The notes beneath the pieces are model-generated. The model saw only the letters and a list, made by a program, of their open reading frames with translations. It ran no database searches and had not been told where the DNA came from. A DNA stretch of 64,000 bases from NCBI RefSeq assembly GCF_037975245.1, contig NC_092568.1, positions 22,594,501-22,658,500 of the forward strand. Reading direction: 5' to 3'. The DNA comes from Apostichopus japonicus (Eukaryota; Echinodermata; Holothuroidea; Aspidochirotida; Stichopodidae). A program made the translations under genes and the position numbers. Positions 13,846 to 25,355 of the stretch are shown here, one piece after another; the stretch's first letter is position 1, and the number at the start of each line of letters is the position of its first letter.

Positions 13846-16800
13846 ATTAACTATAGGAATAAACATTTTAAAAGTTACATGAAAACATAAAAAATGTAAA
13901 TATAAATAAATAAATTTAAAAAAATATAAAATTGAGACACATGTGTCTCGATGAATATCATATTTAGATTCGATCATGTCATCAGTAGTGTGTGGGAAGG
14001 AACATGAAATCTGTGATATATCCAAAATGATTTTTTTTTTTTTTTTTTTTTAAATTTGCTGTTTGTGGAAGTTGTTCGTCACAGTTTGAATTTCATGACA
14101 TACTCACCAGACTCCTTTGTGAGGATTAAATACTGTGCGTGCAGGACCACAGTATTATACGTACAGTAGTATAAAATTTAAATGGATGCATCCATTACCA
14201 CAGTTTTGTTAAGTAGCTCGCTACCGTCTGTACAGTGTTTGTTCAACTTTGATTAGAATCAATCTAGATAAATATTAGAAACAGACGTAAAAGAACCAGC
14301 GATTACTGTTGTAACCACTCTGGACTATTAAACACCTTGTACTAACCACTTGCAGAGAACTTTGTACTCAAGCTACAAATACTACATATCAATGGAAAGG
14401 TGGACATTACAAGATCCTGCATCCTTTGTTTACTACCTTGATCACTTATGTAAAGATTCTCACAGCACTTATAAACAATTACCATTCTTGTTGAGCAAAA
14501 ACATAAAAACTTGATGATCTACAGTAGGCCTACTTACTGTATGTCTCACATGCACCAAGTGCACAGAGTTGGGGAATCAGGCACTTGAGTTAACTATCTG
14601 CCATACTGTCTGTACTATTATTATTTATAGAACTTTTAAGCAAATTGCTCTACTGTATTCCAAATCATCACAATATATAGATTGTATGACTCAATCAATA
14701 TTGGATTCATGAACTGAAATAGATTTAAATTATCAGAAGAACACACCCATGGGAGGCTGACAATCCACAAGATATTCTTCTGGCATGTGCAGCAACAAGC
14801 ATGAAAACAACCATTCTAGTACTGTATTCAACCTCTTTAACTGTACAGTATTAACAATCAAGTAACAAAGATGGAAATTTATGAATATTCATGTATTACA
14901 ACCATGTAGATGCAAATTAACATAACCATAAGACGACGCCATTCCATAAATATTTTATTTTTTATTCAAGTCAACTTAACTCTCACTACAGTTTTACCAC
15001 GCAAGTAAAGTAAATCTTGATGTGCTGGTAGTGAAACTTTTGACAAAGATGTCCAGGGCTAACTTGGGACATTAATTAGATTTTCCCGTAATAGCCATAA
15101 ATTGAGATCATGAGATGATGGAATAGAAAGGGGAACAGCACGCACAGTACATATTACAGCTGGCAGGTTTACTTTACATTGAGAATGTATTAAGCATGCA
15201 TGTATTGTTATGCTCTGATGATAGTAGATATCAAGACATCAGTCATATATTACCGAACATGTTTTAACCATCAGCTCTGTCGGCATATTACAGTAGTAAT
15301 TAATACTTATAAGGTAATTATTGTACCAGCTGAGTGAACCACTTTTGAGCTATTGTAGACGAGATGCTTCATAGCCTGTGTACAGTAGTGTGTACTTAAC
15401 TGACTTAAGCTTCGAAGAAGTGCAAAGGTTTGCTGGAAAAGCGATCAAGGATTGTACTTAAACTAGATATTAAAGCAGCTTTTTGAGTTTCACCAAATAC
15501 CCAACAATATGTCTCCAAAACCCATCGAGGGAATTACTTAAAATACTGTAAGGTTGAAGTTGATCTAAACTCATCGACACCCCATCTAGAGTTCTCTCAC
15601 CAAATGAAACTTATGTACATACAGTACAGTACAATCAAATTATCAGTTTGATTGTCACTCAGAAATTTTCTCAGATGACTAATAAACGACACAGTGGGAT
15701 TTAAACTAATTCAACAATATTCAAAAATGTTTAGTTCATTAATTGAAACATAGCTTGACTATTTTTAAGCTTTCATGAAATCATTTTGAATCTTTCACCA
15801 TCCAATAAATTATTATCCACACCTTCACTCGCAAACTATAAATAGGAAATTTGTCATTCATTGTTAGGGACATACAGTACTTACAGTACATAAAATATTT
15901 ATATAAAATATTTTTTCCTATCTCCCATCCCCATCCCCAACCACCTCCCCCTCCCTCCCACCCCTCCATCCCACTTATAAATGATAGTTTGTTTAAATCC
16001 ATTTCCCTTGACACCACCTCACATACTTTAATGTACTATATAACAGCTACTGAAACACATTCAGTGTTGTTTCTTTATTTGTACCAGTTGCATGTATGTA
16101 TAGCAAACACTTTCAAGCTGAAATCACAGTGCACAGCTGTTTGTAAGGTACAGTGGTACTCTGAAAGATTGAATCATGTAAATTATCATATATTTATGAT
16201 GCTTGAAGAACTCTGTATTATTAACATCTAGTGTACATAAATGATCTGTGTTGATCATGGTGACATGTTAAAGTGTATGAGGAAGGATAAAAAATACATT
16301 CTACAATGCTTACGGCAGCTTCTTGTGTTTGTTGACCAATTTAGTAAACACAATTAATCAACCATCTGAGCATTATTCAAAGTACTCTGACATTTTCCCA
16401 GCTCTTTCCACCACCTCACCACATGATGGGTAACAAGTAAGTATTGAATGTTTCTATTCCATTCGAACATTATGTAACCCTGGCACTTTTTTTACTTTTG
16501 CAGTAACTTGCCATATAGTTGGCTGCTGCATGCATATTACTGTACTTAGCTACTATAAGCAGGTTGTTTTGGCTATGAGTGCTGAAAAGTGAGTAACATA
16601 CATGATTAACTTAATTTTGAAAATCCAATAAATGTGACATACAGTATTCACAATTTAAATTTCAAAAGAACAACAGAAACACAAGAGTCAGGTAATACTG
16701 TACAGCATACAGAGGTAACATGATTGATGTGTACTGTATCCCAAACATTCTTCTCACTGAACACCTAAATTTGGAAGATAACATTTCATAATAAAACAAG

Positions 16801-18499
16801 CAAAAAAACATGCTTTTTGGTGAAATTCAATCACAAAAGCACATTTACACAAAAAACATAAAAATCAAACCACAGACTTAAAAATTAAGAATCTATAGAA
16901 AGATGAAAAAAATGTATTTAACATAATGAAATATCCATAACCTTGCAGAAGAGCTCAGAACTGATTCAATTATATGCACAATTCACCTTCTGCAGCCACA
17001 GTCAATCATTGATGAGAAACACTCACAGGTCTCACCATGTGAAATATTTCAAATTTATCATTTTAAAAGAAGCAAAAATTAATAACAAACATGAATATAT
17101 TGTACAGTAGCTGAAACTGTACCAGTTTTCACTGTGTGATAAGGCTTGTTTTGTTTTCAGTGTTTTGTCAATTAAGTGAATGCTTTGCGTACATTAAAGA
17201 GTTTTCTACAAGACTTTGCATGATTAATTTAAAACTTCAGAATAAAACTTGCAATATCTATCACTGTGCTTCATTCATCCACCAATTTAAGTGAATTACT
17301 ACTGTACAGTGGTTCACATGATATATGTATTTTTTTTTCTTGCTTTTTCTTGTTTTAATGTTAGAATAACTGGCTTTTCTTCTCCCTGTATTGTTTATGT
17401 CATGGTTCTGACAAAAAACCTTTGTTTCTTTCCTTTTGTCCATTATGTATAATGTAATATATACCAAACAACCTTCATTTACTTTTGTGTACAAATGAAA
17501 ATATAAATTTGAACAGAATGGAATTCAATAAAGCATGTATGCATATACAAGTGGAAAATTCACAAACTGCTTTTAATCCAATTAATACTTGATAGCCCTG
17601 AAGAGTTTAAAGTTTGTGATAAATTCTGCATTTTATTTTGAAAAGGACAGAACTTGGTCTCTGAGTTATTGAAGTTTTCAGATTGATTGATTTTTTTATA
17701 TATATTTTTTTATAAATGTTGGTGGAGTTGATGATATTAAACTGAACTTCTTGGTAAAGTCAGACAAACATAGCCCTGGGCATATGAGTTATAAATCAAA
17801 TGGCGACATACTATAATATTATCAATGCATGAATGCATGATGTTACAGAGATAAATATTCAATGGAAAAATGGGTTGAGCACCTGCACAAGAGTTTTGGA
17901 TCGAAACTGAAGTAGTCACAAATGATCTGCAGTTTACAGCACAACTATTGTACAACCTCCTAGGAATATGAAGGATATCTTGTTGACAATGAAAAATAAA
18001 TTTGTTAACTGTAACAAAAAGGTGAGTATTATGTGAAATAGTATGACCAATATTGTAAAACTACTTTAATTATATGAAGGCAAAAGATAATCATCATGTA
18101 AGGATTTTGACAAAAATTAACTATTTCCGGTATAGTTTTCAACTATTCACAGTTTGTGGTACTTTTGTAGGAAAGTCAACACTCCAAAAATGATGGCAGT
18201 AGGCTTTGAGCCCCTTTGAAGCCTGAGCATAGTGAAGTCTTAAATTATCATGTGTACACCTTGCTAGCTAAATGGTTTTGGTATACTGCGGTATAGCCAA
18301 CTATGCTAGCCATATTGCAAACCCGCAGTAAGTTTGGATGACATCAGGGAAAGGGCCTGTGACTGAACGATATGGCCAAACTTGTACATAGTTTAAATCT
18401 CAACAACTACTAATTACCTCCGTGACTATGAATGTTACCCGTCATAAAGATACGTAGGCTATGTCTATATTAGGCTCAACTGTTACTTGTACTAATTGG
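13846..18499. other. No gene recognised
   Basis: AT-rich, with a T-run at 14030-14052 and a C-rich block at 15930-15972 that creates a 126-codon artefactual ORF. No glycosyltransferase exon was seen on the minus strand. Confidence 0.55.
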
Positions 18500-18562
18500 T
18501 TAGTTGGTACCCGTACTGACATTGAAAGTACATGTTATTGAACAAGCGTGTGCAATACTTAC

Positions 18563-18661
18563 TCCACCATCGTTCGTCACTGTGGAGTTATGGACGTAGA
18601 GAAAGACACAAACCCAGACACCTGCGACCAAAAGTAAGATTAAACGAGACTTGCGTCGCAT
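18563..18661 (-). CDS. Probable first coding exon of a GALNT2/14/16-type polypeptide GalNAc-transferase (partial)
   Basis: 33 codons from ATG (18659-18661) to a strong donor GGTGGA|GTAAGT, phase 0. The product starts MRRKSRLILLLVAGVW and continues VCVFLYVHNS, that is, a short basic cytosolic tail followed at once by one hydrophobic helix. This is the layout of a Golgi type II glycosyltransferase, and the first residues align with human GALNT2 (MRRRSRMLL) and resemble GALNT14 and GALNT16. Such enzymes add GalNAc to Ser/Thr of proteins and start mucin-type O-glycans. The frame is open upstream, but the ATG fits the family start. No stem, catalytic or lectin exon was found between 1 and 18.5 kb, so intron 1 would exceed 18 kb and the gene continues off the left edge. 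Human GALNT16 is next to ERH, which supports the call. Another type II Golgi protein is possible. Confidence 0.55.
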
Positions 18662-21000
18662 CGTGACCGGCAAAATCCGAAGATATTTACTGGAATATGT
18701 TAAAGTATTAGTCCAGGCTAAGCTATTGTCACATGGTGAACTGATGCAAAATGAGCCATAGAAACGAGGTGACCATTTGAAAACTTGGATACGAGAGTGA
18801 TCAGATCCGCGACGACAACCCACTGCTGTTGATAGTTTGGAAACATACGTACATAACAGCTGATGACAAGTTCATTGCACGTATGTACGTCGTATAGGAA
18901 GTAACGCTGCAATGCTAGTCATCGAAATGGATTGGTACGGAATGGGGGCGCACTATTCAAACAAATGTTTCAGAAGTTTAAAAGACTTGTTTTTAAAACT
19001 TTGATCATTCCCCAAGATTAGCAACCCCTGTGGCTAGAATGTTTGTGAAATAAGAACGACTTGTGGTGACAAAGTAATTAATTGGGGTGGGCTCTTGCAT
19101 AGCAGTTTTGCCATTGGGAAGGGTGGTGTCATGTCTTTGGCAGTCTCCAGTTGAAGCCAATTATATTTTACTTTTCCAACTGTTTAGTCGTTCTGTTTGT
19201 ATCTGTTTCCATCTTTTTGTTCCTGTCTTTTTGTATTATTCAATTCCCCACCTGAAGGAGATGTACTGGACTATAACATTGATCTGCACTGAGTCTTCCA
19301 TATTGTACAAAAGACTGTGAGAGATGGGTACATCAGAAAGGGTGTAGCAGCAAGACTGATATTGAACTACAAGAATATCTACTGAAAATCGAAGGAGATT
19401 CCCTTTGAGGCAAGGTTGCAGCCTGCAGGAATACCCATTCTTTGACTGCTAAGTTGATTCATCAGATTGTGTGTTGTATACAGTAACCTGTCATATACCA
19501 TTGAATATACATCCAAAAGAAATAAATTCTCTTCCAGTGAGCAGAATCTCACAAAAGGATAATTCAACAAAACTAGATCTAACCTGTGAATTATTTTGTT
19601 ACAATTTACCATAACAAATGTGCAAATATTACATAGAAAGTTGCACATCATTCCTTGGTTTTCTCATCTTTAAGTCTCTTTTTGCCAAAAAAAGTCAGTT
19701 TTTCAGCAAAATATGGGAAAGTATCATTTTCATTCCAGTCCAGCCCTGAATATCAATGTGTTTCTTGATACTGTATTCAACTTCCCTTTAATTTAAATAA
19801 CTTTGTAACAGTAAAAAATATAGAAAAACTCAGTATGGTATGAAATATTCAAAAATTGTATTAATTTCTCTATTAAATATAACCCAATTTTTTTTGGTGG
19901 AAGAGATTAATTAAAATGTATGACAATAGTAAGAGAACATATCAGTGAATATGATGCATTGACAACTTTGTCACACCGTTCCAATGTAAGGAAGCCACAG
20001 ATGGCTTTCAACACTGTGACATGTCATCATGAATGAAAACCAGTTTATTTGTCTTTGTTACTGGCAGTGAGAGACATTACCAGTTGAGGACCACCGACTG
20101 TCGCCCTACAAATAACAGATTGGAGTAAATCACTTTCTCAAACCCTGAAGGATGTCACAATGTAGTAGCTCAGTTCTTACAGAAACATTCAAAGCAGTCA
20201 ATTTGCCACATTTCCTACTAAAGAGAGAAAATTAGACTCACTCCAAAACCCTTTTGTCAAAGTCAAAACAGTCCTACTCTCTGAAGGCATGGAACCCAGT
20301 GCAGGTATGTTTGTTTGTGAATGGGATGAGGGATATTCATCCACTGATTAATTCATTGATTGATTGATTGAGTAATATAAATCATTTCAATCTCATATGG
20401 AGTTATAAATAAAACTTTTCTGATATGAGAGGCACTTGCAATACTGTTACATTAACGTGATCATTATTCAGTTAATTTGATATGCAACTCTTGTTCCCAA
20501 CAAGAGGATCTTTCAGATGAGGCAAGTAAGTAAAGTACTACATCGACTTGCAACACCCTCACCTCACCTGCCAACAGCCCCAGCCAGGTTTTGATATAAC
20601 TTCAGTACAACATATAGGCATATAGATGCAAAGCACTCAATGTCAACAGTACTAATACATTGTGAGGCTAGCTACTGTAGAAGTCCCGATCACACACGAC
20701 ACAGGTTTTCAAAGTGAGGAACAAACAGAAGGGTGCAGGGAACAAACATTATTCTGATCATTTCCTTTCACATCCCATTCTCCTACGTAGGATGAGAGTC
20801 CTTAGCCATCTTCATGCATTATGGCAAAGTCATGATTCACATCCCTTCCACTCCCACCAAATTTGGCTAGCCTTTGTCCAAAATACTCCTAAAAATAGCA
20901 TAGAAAGGCTAGCTATTGTATACTGTACTACCGAACTTCAAGAAACAGTTGTACCTCCAACAACCTACATCCCTTCTAACCAGAATATCCTCCACACCCC

Positions 21001-21294
21001 TCTACCACAGCAAAGATGGATCTGGTTGTATATTAATGCTACAAACTGACCATGTTAGTTCCCTTTACTACAGCAGAGATGGATCTGGTTGTATATTAAA
21101 GCTACAAACTGACCATGCCACAGCCGAGATGGATATGGTTGTCTATCAGAGCTACAAATAGACCATGTTAGTTCCCTCTACCACAGCCGAGATGGATCTG
21201 GTTGTATATTAGAGCTACAAACAGACCATTTTAGTTCCCTCTACCACAGCAGATATGGATCTGGTTGTCTATTAAAGCTACAAACTGTCCATGC
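21001..21294 (+). repeat. Minisatellite, about 5 copies of a 63-bp unit
   Basis: Units run CTACCACAGCAGAGATGGAT, CTGGTTGTATATTAAAGC, TACAAACTGACCATGTTAG, TTCCCT. The third copy lacks about 16 bases. The 63-base period keeps one reading frame partly open (DGSGCILKLQTDH), but stops and the missing piece argue against coding. Confidence 0.9.
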
Positions 21295-22529
21295 CATTGA
21301 TTTGTTAAAACTTTCCATCTTCATCTTCTAAAATCTTTTAAAAACTCAAAATTAACTCAAAGTGGAAGCTAACACAGTCAGCCTCTTGGTGCATCTAAAA
21401 TAATATCAATGAGACAAGAAGATAAAACAATCAAATGTGAGGATCAATTAGTAAGAAATAATTAAATGAATCTGTACATTCTAAAAAGCAGCTGGTTGCA
21501 TTTTTGTGACTACCTAAATTTATTCAGATCTGCATTGTCATGTCTGTTGGATATTCGATGAAAGTAAACAATTTGAAAAGTTCTTCTGCTACCTGTATAA
21601 CAGATTGTTGCATAGATGTTACCATGCTTTTAAGCAAAATGAAATTCAAGGCATTTTCAAGCCAAAATATATGCCAAGAGTTTACTATGTAGCAAACAAC
21701 CTAATGAGGACTTGATGTTAGGCTACCTATAGTTGGCATACGATCTGAATGCCTCTGTTTATTTGCATAGGGGCTACGGTGAAAAGTTATATACCATTCT
21801 TAACTGGATGCTCTGAAATCAAAATTGTCATTTTGCTGCAAGAGATGCTTCTTATGGTTAGTCATGAACATATTTCAAAAAGAAGTGTTCAAATGAGAAT
21901 TTTACATCGCTCTTCCAGAACAAACTCAAATATTCTAGGAAACATTGAAGACCCAGAAAAGAGATATTTCCTTTATCTTATTACGATCCCTCACTTTTCT
22001 GTTTTCAGACTTAGAGGGAACCAAGGTTACGATACTACTACTGAAACAAACTAACAAACCATGCTGTTTTCACATTATATTGTATAATCCGAGAAGTTAC
22101 CAATATCAACCAGCTGCTTTAACTGCATTAAATAAAATTTCTGAAAATGGAAAATGTCTTTCCTATTTGTTTTCTTAATGTTTGGCAAGTAATTTTCAAG
22201 AAATTCTCCCTCCCATAGGGCTGTTGTCACCAGTAAAAATGGAAGATCTGAAGAAAAAAATGCACCAGAATTTAAAATATTTTTTTTTGTAGTTTCTGAT
22301 TACCAAATATCAAAGCCTGACCACCACCTTGCAAAATATGAGTAATCGGATAAAAAATCATGTCACAGCTTTTAATTGTTGTGATACCGAAGCAACTTAC
22401 AGGAAGACCGCTAGGTACTTCACAATATTTTTATGGCAGCTATAAACTTTGTGCACAAACTCGATGACAATTATCACAGGATGACATCACTTAGCATGCC
22501 ATAACTTAAAGAGAGCTCTTTATAGAGTG

Positions 22530-22855
22530 ATTAATAACAGATATTAATTGGTTCTAACAAATATCTGACTGGTTTTTGTGAATATCATAATTTGTCTGAT
22601 TCACACCAAGCTAAGCTGAGTCATATCAAACAATAGATATTATCTCAGCCAGACCAGCAGTGCCTATTTGTGGGGAAACTGCACAACAGAAAAGATGCAT
22701 TCTACACAGCCTGGCTGCAGGATGCTGTGGCCCACCTCAGCATCCTACTTTTGACAAATTACCTAAAGACATTAATAACAGCTTTAAATTGGCTCTTATA
22801 AATATCTGGCTCAGCATTTATTAAATATCATAATCTGTCTGATTCACACACAAAC
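22530..22855 (+). repeat. Pair of diverged direct repeats of about 80 bp
   Basis: 22530-22610 and 22771-22850 both contain ATTAATAACAG, AATTGG(T)TCT, AAATATCTG, AATATCATAAT and TGTCTGATTCACAC, about 240 bp apart. Origin unknown. Confidence 0.6.
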
Positions 22856-23841
22856 AAATTGTATTGTGATTGCAAATATATCAACGAATGACACAATTAG
22901 TGTATCTCCTTTGAGATATATATTGCCTTTTAATAACAGCAGTGTTTAATTCCTAATTTGGTATTCTGTACCACTTAACAGCAACCAGGAACATACTAAT
23001 TAAAAATTTGCAAATCAACCAATAAAAGAGAAGAAAAAACATATTCTCCTTCCCTATCAAACAGATCATCATTGTGCAAGTTTTTTTTCACCAAAAACAG
23101 AAAACTTTTAATAAAGCAATAAACAAACCAAAATAATATTAATAACTATTATGATCACCTGTCAAATTGAAAAGATGTGATTATGATCAATGCTTGCAGC
23201 TAATGTACATCAGTGGAATGAAAACAAAGCAAATTAATCATATTAAGCATTTTGAGTTGTGTAACAAAATTTGTAGCCTTATGCAAAACAAGCCATGTTA
23301 CACTAAAAATCCATATATTTTTTCATTTTCTTTTTCATTTTTGGCAAAGTAAAAAGAAAGAATCTAAAACTTTGTGCTTTCATTGATATTTACTCTTCTT
23401 AAATTTTACTCTTCTTGATGCATTTTCATTTATATCTGAAAGAAATAGACAAACATTCAAGTAATCAAACAATAAGCATGATTACCTTCATTTTGAAAGT
23501 ATTTTTACATCTTTGGTATAAAAATATGTTCCAATTCTTGACACCTCCATGCTTATGAGCATATTGCCATATACTGACACTAAACAATCTTTGACATAAA
23601 ATAACCCCCGATGTACTTTAGTACAGGGATGGTCAGTTTATTAACTTTCTATGAGGCTCTCAGAAAAATGTTGGTTGGAGAAAGGGTCAGACTGATTAAA
23701 AAATCTCAGCATACCTAGATTGAGCAATTCGCAGGGTAGAATGCTCAAGCCTAAGGTCTTAAGGGTTCACATACCCAATTAGTGCAACATTCAAGAGTCC
23801 ATTTTATTTTTGGGGTGACTGGCTGAACTGAAATTCTTTCA

Positions 23842-23883
23842 CAGGCCAGATTTTGGTCATGGGTCCCCTATTGAGAACCCCTA
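23842..23883 (-). mobile_element. Possible hAT (Charlie-like) terminal fragment
   Basis: On the minus strand the sequence begins TAGGGGTTCTCAATAGG, then GGACCCATGACCAAAATC. This resembles the CAGGGGTTCTCAA-type ends of hAT transposons found across animals. A candidate other end at about 23626 (CAGGGATGGTC) matches poorly, and no 8-bp target duplication was found. Confidence 0.35.
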
Positions 23884-24845
23884 CTAACAGAAGAGGTCGC
23901 AGTTGATGTGTTTGTAACGTTGAAATGCCACTATTTTGTGATGCCAACACTGCAAACATTCTCATTAAAAGAAAAACAGATTTATGATGTTTAACTATGA
24001 TTAAATTGCATCTGTCAATTAACTGATTCAACGAGGGCTGACTGAAAATTTGCCAAAAACGCTACAAACTGGACTAATCAATCGTCAATATTCAGCAACG
24101 TCCATGCACGTACTGCATCTAAAAGTGGGTGCTTAAAAGTTAAAATAGAAAGGCATAGCTGAAGTGTGTTTGTTAGCTGATAGAAATGTTAGCAGCTTAG
24201 GTTTTATTGCCATTGGTACAACGTAAGTGGTTACAGATATAACACTGTAACATCACCACAGATCTTGGGAACTCAAAGCCAGGTCAACGTAACAATACAC
24301 GTCTTCCAAACTCTTTACAGACAGTAATCATTACAGAAGTGACCAGACAGGTAGCCAAAATTTCATGTAATTTACAAACTATCTGTAGTGTGGAGAAAAA
24401 GGTACAACAATGCACCAATTTCTCGCTGGAATTAGTTTAAAGCCACTAGGGTTTAGGTACTTCTTGCCTACATTGCAAGAGAAACGAAAATAAGGCTGAT
24501 CCAGTATTAAACCCAATACCACAAAATTCACCAGCTCAGGCAACTAATTGTAATAAAAATTCAAGTTGAAATGAACAACAAAAAAACAAAGAAAATTCTT
24601 TAAACAAATATACCTGCCACCAAAATCCTGTCACTGTATACAATTTACATCAATACCTAATCCATGGGAGATGTTTGATGACCTTATTCCTAACTATTCC
24701 TTGAACTATTTCTCACACATAGGCACTCATAATGCTCATCGAAAATACCTTGCTCGAAGCTCTTGCAGTGTATCGGTTCAAAATGCTGATACGTATATTT
24801 AATCTCTTATTTCTGTAACAGCGAAATTTGACCATATCACCACCT

Positions 24846-25118
24846 TTTATTTAAATTCTCTCTGTGAAAACCCTTAGTCCCATTTCCACATTGTCTTTCT
24901 GGCAAATGACAATCCTGGGGTACGAAATCCGGCTCTCTTTGACGATCAACGAAAGAATTACCTTGCCATCCTTGCACATCAATGCCACTCTAGAAGTACC
25001 ACTTGTTTGACACTTTGCAGGCGTCCTTTCTCAAAGTCACGCCAATATTTTCTTCTCTCTTCGCAGATTTGTGTTTTGCGGCAATGTGTCCACTTTCCAC
25101 CTTTAAATCTCTGACTGA
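24846..25118 (-). other. SLC39A9: SLC39A9 3' UTR with candidate poly(A) signal
   Basis: Downstream of the SLC39A9 stop on the minus strand, the first canonical AATAAA I noticed reads at 24851-24846, about 270 bases past the stop. Its spacing suits a short 3' UTR, with cleavage predicted a little left of 24846. No transcript evidence is available here. Confidence 0.4.
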
Positions 25119-25355
25119 CTAATGTTGGTGACCAAATGCTAATACCAACGGTGCTAGACAACCACAGATGATGGCTAGAAGTTCGCATTTTGTAAAGCCA
25201 GTCCTATTTTCGCTCTCAGAGTCTGAGTCAGAGGAATGATGGTGACTTACGATCTCTGGAAGAACGTGTACTGTCGCTACATAAAGGAATGTTCCGGCAG
25301 AAAACAACATAGAAATACCAGTGGCATTTATTGATGACAAGGCTTGTTTGCTGGC
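25119..25355 (-). CDS. SLC39A9: SLC39A9 last coding exon 7
   Basis: 237 bp including the TAG stop at 25119-25121; the acceptor is ATTTCAG|GCCAGC. It encodes the ATG(I)[20 protein letters not shown] helix, a loop with [12 protein letters not shown] and the final helix [19 protein letters not shown] ending in HQH, like the human C-terminus. Confidence 0.96.
   Translation of the reverse strand, partial: ASKQALSSINATGISMLFSAGTFLYVATVHVLPEIVSHHHSSDSDSESENRTGFTKCELLAIICGCLAPLVLAFGHQH

Larger units (their letters stand above)
18662..24845. other. Intergenic between the GALNT-like exon and SLC39A9; promoter of the former expected near 18.7-19.1 kb
   Basis: The first few hundred bases right of the exon are locally richer in CpG (for example CGTACGT, CGTCGT, TCGCGTATC-like stretches), fitting a 5' end, but no core promoter can be fixed. 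The rest contains the 63-bp minisatellite, a diverged repeat pair and a possible hAT end. Confidence 0.45.

Noticed and set aside
15851-16231. 126-codon ORF rich in Pro/His
   Set aside because: Held open by a CCC/CAT-rich tract; the remainder is AT-rich without domain features.
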